The notes under the pieces are model-generated. The model searched no databases. It saw nothing but the letters and a program-made list of their open reading frames with translations, and was not told the origin of the DNA. A stretch of DNA of 39,103 nucleotides from NIOZ-UU13 sp964653075 (GTDB lineage: Bacteria > Planctomycetota > Phycisphaerae > Sedimentisphaerales > Anaerobacaceae), in contig CAZZAX010000043.1 of the NCBI GenBank assembly GCA_964653075.1, forward strand, positions 1 to 39,103. Reading direction: 5' to 3'. Both the position numbers and the translations under genes were made by a program. Shown here piece by piece: positions 35,049 through 39,103 of the stretch. Numbering within the stretch: the first letter of the stretch is position 1; every line of letters begins with the position of its first letter.

Positions 35049-35554
35049 CGAGCTTCTCTCGTAAATAAACTTTTCAAAAATTTCACTTCTATCTCAAAGA
35101 AAGTCTATAGATTTGGCATAATCATAATAGATTTATGCCGAAGTGGCAAAAGATTTTCCTTGCCTTGCAGGTATCAAATCTTCTATAACATTTAGAGGTG
35201 GTGCGCCGGAAATAAATCGATATGTATTCCGTTGCCCCCAAACCGCGTTGAAAGGGCTGAAAATATTAACTTTGATAGCATATAGATGACTGGAAGTTGA
35301 TAAACCGAGGGGCGCTTCGAACGACATGCCAAATCGGTTTTTATTTGGCGTGGCGTTTGATCGACCCGGCAGCAGAGGCAAAGCTTTTTGTTTTCGGAAC
35401 AAGCAATCTCCCTCCCTCGAAAGAGGGTGGGGAGGGAGATTGCGGTCGTGCGATTTAGATGGATGCTTAACAACAGAAGGCGGTTTCGGTAAGGCGTCAG
35501 CCTTTTATCTACCCTCTTTGGTTCCGGCTCGTCCGGGTTAGGGATTATAGTCAG
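35049..35554. other. 506-base intergenic region with inverted repeats
   Basis: No supported gene is seen. The region holds two palindromes: GCCAAAT/ATTTGGC at 35328-35334 and 35343-35349, and the 14-bp repeat at 35403-35443. Frames on either strand encode compositionally odd, non-conserved-looking peptides, such as a Pro/Arg/Leu-rich chain on the minus strand, and carry no convincing ribosome-binding site. The upstream part (35049-35190) may contain the promoter for the minus-strand oxidoreductase operon, but no clear hexamers are visible. Confidence 0.55.
35403..35443. repeat. Strong GC-rich inverted repeat with nested GNRA hairpin
   Basis: GCAATCTCCCTCCC (35403-35416) and GGGAGGGAGATTGC (35430-35443) are perfect 14-base inverted arms separated by 13 bases. 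Within it CCCTC-GAAA-GAGGG forms an alternative nested hairpin with a GAAA tetraloop. There is no flanking T-run, so it is not a simple terminator; a REP-like repeat or structured RNA element are the alternatives. Confidence 0.75.
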
Positions 35555-35926
35555 ATGACATACATCTGTCAGAAAATTAAGGGTGTTCCATACAGCAAAC
35601 ACAAAAGAAGAGGAAGGATTGATGCCCCTGCGGAGTGGATACAAAAAATAATAGACCAGACGAAAGATTTAGCGAAGGTCAAGGAAGCCTGCGTACTAAA
35701 TATAACTTTCCTATTGCCGCCTGACAAATTCCCTACGGATTTCCCCTATGGGCCGGATTTAGACAATCTGCTCAAAAGGTTTTTAGATGCGTTGAATAAG
35801 ACCATATTTTTTGAAACTTCTGGAAAAGACTCTTGCATAGTTTCATCAAATGTGATGAAAACGAAGGTCGAATCAAATAGTATGGCAGGTGCACTTCTCG
35901 AAGTTCTGCCTGTGAGTATTACCTAA
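35555..35926 (+). CDS. RusA-like Holliday junction resolvase
   Basis: RusA enzymes are small Mg-dependent endonucleases that resolve Holliday junctions; most are encoded by phages. The 123-residue protein has the N-terminal IKGVPYSKHKRRGR (family G-x-P-x-S-K-x-R pattern), the catalytic GPDLDNLLKRFLDALN with DxD and Lys, and a third acidic position in GKDSCIV. Family length is ~120 residues, so it is full length. The ribosome-binding site is weak. No phage or integrase gene lies around it; the neighbours are metabolic genes. It could be a domesticated or residual phage gene. Confidence 0.8.
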   Translation: MTYICQKIKGVPYSKHKRRGRIDAPAEWIQKIIDQTKDLAKVKEACVLNITFLLPPDKFPTDFPYGPDLDNLLKRFLDALNKTIFFETSGKDSCIVSSNVMKTKVESNSMAGALLEVLPVSIT

Positions 35927-36031
35927 CTACATCTTTTACATTATTGGACCTTTCAGTTGTTAAAAAGAAGGGCGGTCTGCTTGTCGGGAGGGCTCGCAAT
36001 ATTAACAAAATTGGGGAAATGGAGGTAGATT

Positions 36032-37894
36032 ATGACAAATGTTTGCAGATTTATTGCGGTGGCCGTAGCCCTTGGTTTTTACCTTTCGACGTCGGGCTCG
36101 GCTCAGGAATCTGCCGTTGATTCTTCTGAGGTTCTCAGCACACTCGATAAGAGCCATCCCAGGTTGATGTTGAAAGACAAAGACCTTGAGCGTCTGAAAA
36201 GACTGTATGCCAGAGACACAGTTTTGCAGAAATGTTTGAGGGATGTCCTTAAGGATGCGGATAACTGTGCTGAAAAACCCATGCTTACATACCGAAAGAT
36301 TGGGCCGCGGCTGCTTCATGTCAGCAGGGAATGCGTGCATCGAATTTACGCCCTTGGCCTTGCGTACAGATGGACTTCTGAAGAAAAATATGCCGAAAAA
36401 GCGGCGGAAAACCTGCTGACCGTCTGCGCGTTCGAGGACTGGAATCCGTCTCACTTTCTCGACACGGCTGAGATGTCCCACGCGGTGGGAGTCGGTTATG
36501 ACTGGCTGTATTCTTACCTCGATGGCCAGACGCGGGAAAAGATCAGGGCAGGCCTGGTTAAGAACGGCCTGAAACCCGCCCTGAGCGCGTATGAAAAATC
36601 CTGGTGGAGCAAAAGTGAGCACAACTGGAACCAGGTCTGCAATGGCGGGATGATAATCGGTGCTTTGGCAATTGCAGAATCCGAACCGCAGTACGCCGAG
36701 AAGATTATCAATTCTGCGATTAAGTCACTGCCGCGTGCCCTTAAAAGCTACGGTCCCGATGGCGCGTGGATGGAAGGGCCCGGCTACTGGAATTATGCCA
36801 CTCGTTATACGGCTTATGGGCTTACGGCGCTGCAGACTGCTTTGGGCACGGATTTTGGTCTGCTGCAAATTGAGGGATTGGCCGAGGCAGGAAATTTTCC
36901 GTTATATACGGCCGGACCTAGAGGCCTGTACTTAAACTTTGCCGACAGTGGAGAAAAAAGCTCCAGAAGACCTATGCCGTGTATGTTCTGGCTTGCTAGG
37001 ACCTACAATAATTCTCTGTACGCCGAAGCTGAACATGCTGAAATTGCCAAACGCAGCGCCAGTGCCCAGCATGTAGTTTGGTATGTACCTGCTGACGGGG
37101 AAATGCCCCAAACTAAAAACCTCGATTGCTATTTCCGCGGCCCTGTAGAGATAGCATTATTCCGCAGCGCCTGGAATGACCCCGAAGCGCTGTTTGTCGG
37201 TATCAAGGCCGGCTATAATCAGGTCAATCACGGCCATCTGGATTTGGGCAGCTTCGAGCTTGATGCTCTGGGTGTTCGATGGGTGCGAGACCTCGGCTCG
37301 GACAATTACAATCTGCCCGGTTACTGGGATAAAAGAAGAGGGGGCAGAAGGTGGGATTATTACCGCTTGAATTCGAAAAGCCACAGCGTCCCGTTACTGA
37401 ACGGCGAAGACCAGGACCCCCTGGCAACTTCGAAGTTTACCAGATTTGAAACAGAAAGGTCCTCTGCTTTTGTCCTTGTGGACCTGACAAGTGCTTACAA
37501 AAAGGCTGCAAGCAAAGTAACCAGAGGTGTTGCAATGATAGCCGATAGGCGGGCGGTTCTTGTGCAGGACGAATTCGAAATCGAAAAACCCTGTGAGGCT
37601 CTCTGGGCTATGACCACGGATGCGAAAATAGATATAAAGCAACAAAATACCGCCCTGCTTACCCTTGGCGGCAAAAAGCTCATCGCACGGCTTGTATCAC
37701 CTTCTGTTGCCGGATTTGCAATTGAGTCAGCGAAGCAAAAACCACCCCAGAAGACAAATGCTGGTGTCAGACGACTTATAATTCGCCTACCCGATGCCAG
37801 GGGTAACGTTAGGGTGGCGGTCCTGCTTTCGCCGGTGTGGAAAGACAAGGAAATAGTTACAAAAGTACCAATAAAGCCCCTGGCACAGTGGTAG
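36032..37894 (+). CDS. Secreted heparinase II/III family polysaccharide lyase
   Basis: The 620-residue protein has a signal peptide (IAVAVALGFYLSTSGSAQES) and an N-terminal alpha/alpha-barrel (HPRLMLKDKDLERLKRLYAR; HNWNQVCNGGMIIGALAIAE), followed by a heparinase II/III C-terminal beta-sandwich beginning at NQVNHGHLDLGSFELDALGV. Such enzymes cleave uronate polysaccharides (heparin, heparan sulfate, alginate or related) by beta-elimination in the periplasm or outside the cell. The exact substrate and PL family (12, 15, 17 or 21) are not decided here. GGAGG lies seven bases before the ATG. It is followed by a secreted esterase-like gene on the same strand and may form an operon with it. Confidence 0.88.
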   Translation: MTNVCRFIAVAVALGFYLSTSGSAQESAVDSSEVLSTLDKSHPRLMLKDKDLERLKRLYARDTVLQKCLRDVLKDADNCAEKPMLTYRKIGPRLLHVSRECVHRIYALGLAYRWTSEEKYAEKAAENLLTVCAFEDWNPSHFLDTAEMSHAVGVGYDWLYSYLDGQTREKIRAGLVKNGLKPALSAYEKSWWSKSEHNWNQVCNGGMIIGALAIAESEPQYAEKIINSAIKSLPRALKSYGPDGAWMEGPGYWNYATRYTAYGLTALQTALGTDFGLLQIEGLAEAGNFPLYTAGPRGLYLNFADSGEKSSRRPMPCMFWLARTYNNSLYAEAEHAEIAKRSASAQHVVWYVPADGEMPQTKNLDCYFRGPVEIALFRSAWNDPEALFVGIKAGYNQVNHGHLDLGSFELDALGVRWVRDLGSDNYNLPGYWDKRRGGRRWDYYRLNSKSHSVPLLNGEDQDPLATSKFTRFETERSSAFVLVDLTSAYKKAASKVTRGVAMIADRRAVLVQDEFEIEKPCEALWAMTTDAKIDIKQQNTALLTLGGKKLIARLVSPSVAGFAIESAKQKPPQKTNAGVRRLIIRLPDARGNVRVAVLLSPVWKDKEIVTKVPIKPLAQW

Positions 37895-37947
37895 TGAATG
37901 TGATTATAAAACGAATTAGTATGTTGAAAGAAATTATGAGGTGTAGA

Positions 37948-39103
37948 ATGAAAAGTCCATCGATTGTTATTTACAGAGTATTTGTTGTCGGTTTATTAAT
38001 GTTTGTGCTAACACTTTCGGGCAGACTTGTTCGAGGTTCTGAAAGTAAAAAGCCTCAGCTTTGCCAGGGTAATTATCACAGCGAGCAGGCCGCCATAGAA
38101 CAGCTCGCAAAATTTGCCCGAAGCTATTCCAACCTGGCCGAATGGAAGGCCCGGGCCGAGCGCATTCGTGAGGGGATTCTCGTTGGAGCGGAGCTTTCGC
38201 CTCTGCCCGAAAAGCGCCCGCTCAAGCGGATTATTCACAGCAAACGCAAATACGATGGCTACACAGTCCAGAACGCGGCATTTGAAAGCCTGCCCGGCGT
38301 ATTTGTTACCGGAAACCTGTATCGTCCCCGCAAAGCCAGGGGACCTTTCGCCGGGATACTTTGTCCCCATGGCCACTGGAGCACCCCTGATGACTATGGA
38401 CGATTCCGGCCCGATATGCAGAAAAGATGTGCCTCGCTGGCCCGCATGGGAGCTATTGTCTTCTCTTATGATATGGTCGGATATGGTGATTGGAAGAATG
38501 CCGGTTGGAAGCATAGCCGGCCGAAAGCCCTGAAATTGCAGCTTTGGAACAGCATCCGTGCCATCGATTTTCTTACCTCGTTTAAAAAAGTGGACCCAAA
38601 ACGCATCGGTGTAACGGGTGCTTCCGGCGGGGGAACACAATCCTTTCTTTTAACCGCCGTCGATGACCGTGTCGCCGTCTCTGTGCCTGTTGTAATGGTA
38701 TCGGCCCACTTCTTCGGCGGATGCAACTGCGAAAGCGGCATGCCCATCCACTTAAGCGAAACCCACGAGACAAACAATACCGATATCGCCGCGCTGGCCG
38801 CACCGCGCCCGCAGTTGCTAATTTCCGACGGCAAGGACTGGACTAAAAACACACCGAATGTCGAATATCCTTATATCAAAAATGTATATCGTCTCTATGG
38901 CACCGAGGCTCTTGTGGAGTATGTGCACCTTCCCGATGAGGGGCATGATTATGGATTTTCCAAGCGTATCGGCGCCTATAAGTTTCTTGCCAAACACCTG
39001 AAACTTTCACTCGATAATATAAAAAAGCCGGACGGCTCGATTGATGAAAGTTTTGTTGTCATAGAAAAGCAGGATGATATGTACGTTTTCAACGATGAGC
39101 ATC
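37948..39103 (+). CDS. Secreted alpha/beta-hydrolase (acetyl-xylan-esterase-like), cut by the window end
   Basis: The frame starts at an ATG preceded by GAGGTG and remains open to the window edge (385 residues so far). A signal peptide (YRVFVVGLLMFVLTLS) precedes an alpha/beta-hydrolase domain with CPHGHW, the nucleophile elbow GASGGGTQS (Ser226), GCNCESGMPIH, an acid in LISDGKDW (Asp294) and the catalytic His333 in DEGHDYGF. This is the pattern of esterases in planctomycete polysaccharide-use loci, probably removing acetyl or similar groups so that the lyase can act. The C-terminal end, possibly with an additional domain, is outside the window. Substrate is unknown. Confidence 0.85.
   Translation, partial: MKSPSIVIYRVFVVGLLMFVLTLSGRLVRGSESKKPQLCQGNYHSEQAAIEQLAKFARSYSNLAEWKARAERIREGILVGAELSPLPEKRPLKRIIHSKRKYDGYTVQNAAFESLPGVFVTGNLYRPRKARGPFAGILCPHGHWSTPDDYGRFRPDMQKRCASLARMGAIVFSYDMVGYGDWKNAGWKHSRPKALKLQLWNSIRAIDFLTSFKKVDPKRIGVTGASGGGTQSFLLTAVDDRVAVSVPVVMVSAHFFGGCNCESGMPIHLSETHETNNTDIAALAAPRPQLLISDGKDWTKNTPNVEYPYIKNVYRLYGTEALVEYVHLPDEGHDYGFSKRIGAYKFLAKHLKLSLDNIKKPDGSIDESFVVIEKQDDMYVFNDEH

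Noticed and set aside
35192..35644. 150-codon minus-strand frame across the intergenic region
   Set aside because: Odd composition, no ribosome-binding site, no recognisable motif, and it overlaps the inverted repeats and the start of the rusA-like gene.

Overview
The window is a gene-dense chromosomal segment from a Gram-negative (diderm) bacterium, most likely a planctomycete of the Phycisphaerae/Sedimentisphaerales type. This assignment is inference. It rests on an LptD-like barrel protein, a LolCDE-type lipoprotein export operon, a beta-barrel porin-like protein, Asp/Asn-rich stretches in secreted proteins, a ferredoxin-dependent 2-oxoacid oxidoreductase typical of anaerobes, and a secreted polysaccharide-degradation pair. 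No rRNA, tRNA, CRISPR array, IS element or prophage was seen.

Layout. 1-627: 3' part of a TIM-barrel sugar isomerase/epimerase. 681-962 (-): small unknown protein. 1190-9247 (+): LptD-like protein, class II fructose-bisphosphate aldolase, S41 processing protease and lysyl-tRNA synthetase. 9310-14788 (+): two LolC/E-type permeases, LolD ATPase, branched-chain aminotransferase and a polyprenyl-synthetase homologue that has lost catalytic aspartates. A symmetric terminator at 14823-14856 separates these from a convergent outer-membrane barrel gene. 15942-19053 (+): tight operon of rarA, 5-formyl-THF cyclo-ligase and a LysM-L,D-transpeptidase, driven by a good promoter only about 8 bases from the rarA start codon.

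19119-28975 is almost all on the minus strand: a membrane-anchored protein with 14 tandem 26-residue repeats, an orphan DNA methyltransferase next to clpX, a TPR-PhoD phosphodiesterase, and a four-subunit VorABCD-type oxidoreductase operon. That operon is split between its ferredoxin subunit and alpha subunit by an MNT-HEPN two-gene module. 29262-32266 (+) is a two-gene operon of a NagA-like deacetylase and a galactokinase-like GHMP kinase. It faces a minus-strand pair (class III aminotransferase, Gfo/Idh/MocA oxidoreductase). After a 506-base intergenic region with a strong inverted repeat come a lone RusA-like resolvase, a secreted heparinase II/III-type lyase and a secreted alpha/beta-hydrolase that runs off the window.

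Together the genes cover envelope biogenesis (LptD, LolCDE, L,D-transpeptidase), central and fermentative carbon metabolism (aldolase, Vor) and probable scavenging of acidic or amino sugars (lyase, esterase, deacetylase, sugar kinase, dehydrogenase, aminotransferase). The best candidates for something new are the palindromic element translated inside the LptD signal-peptide region, the MNT-HEPN pair inside the vor operon, the degenerate polyprenyl synthetase, the variant NagA-GHMP kinase operon and the expanding 26-residue repeat protein.
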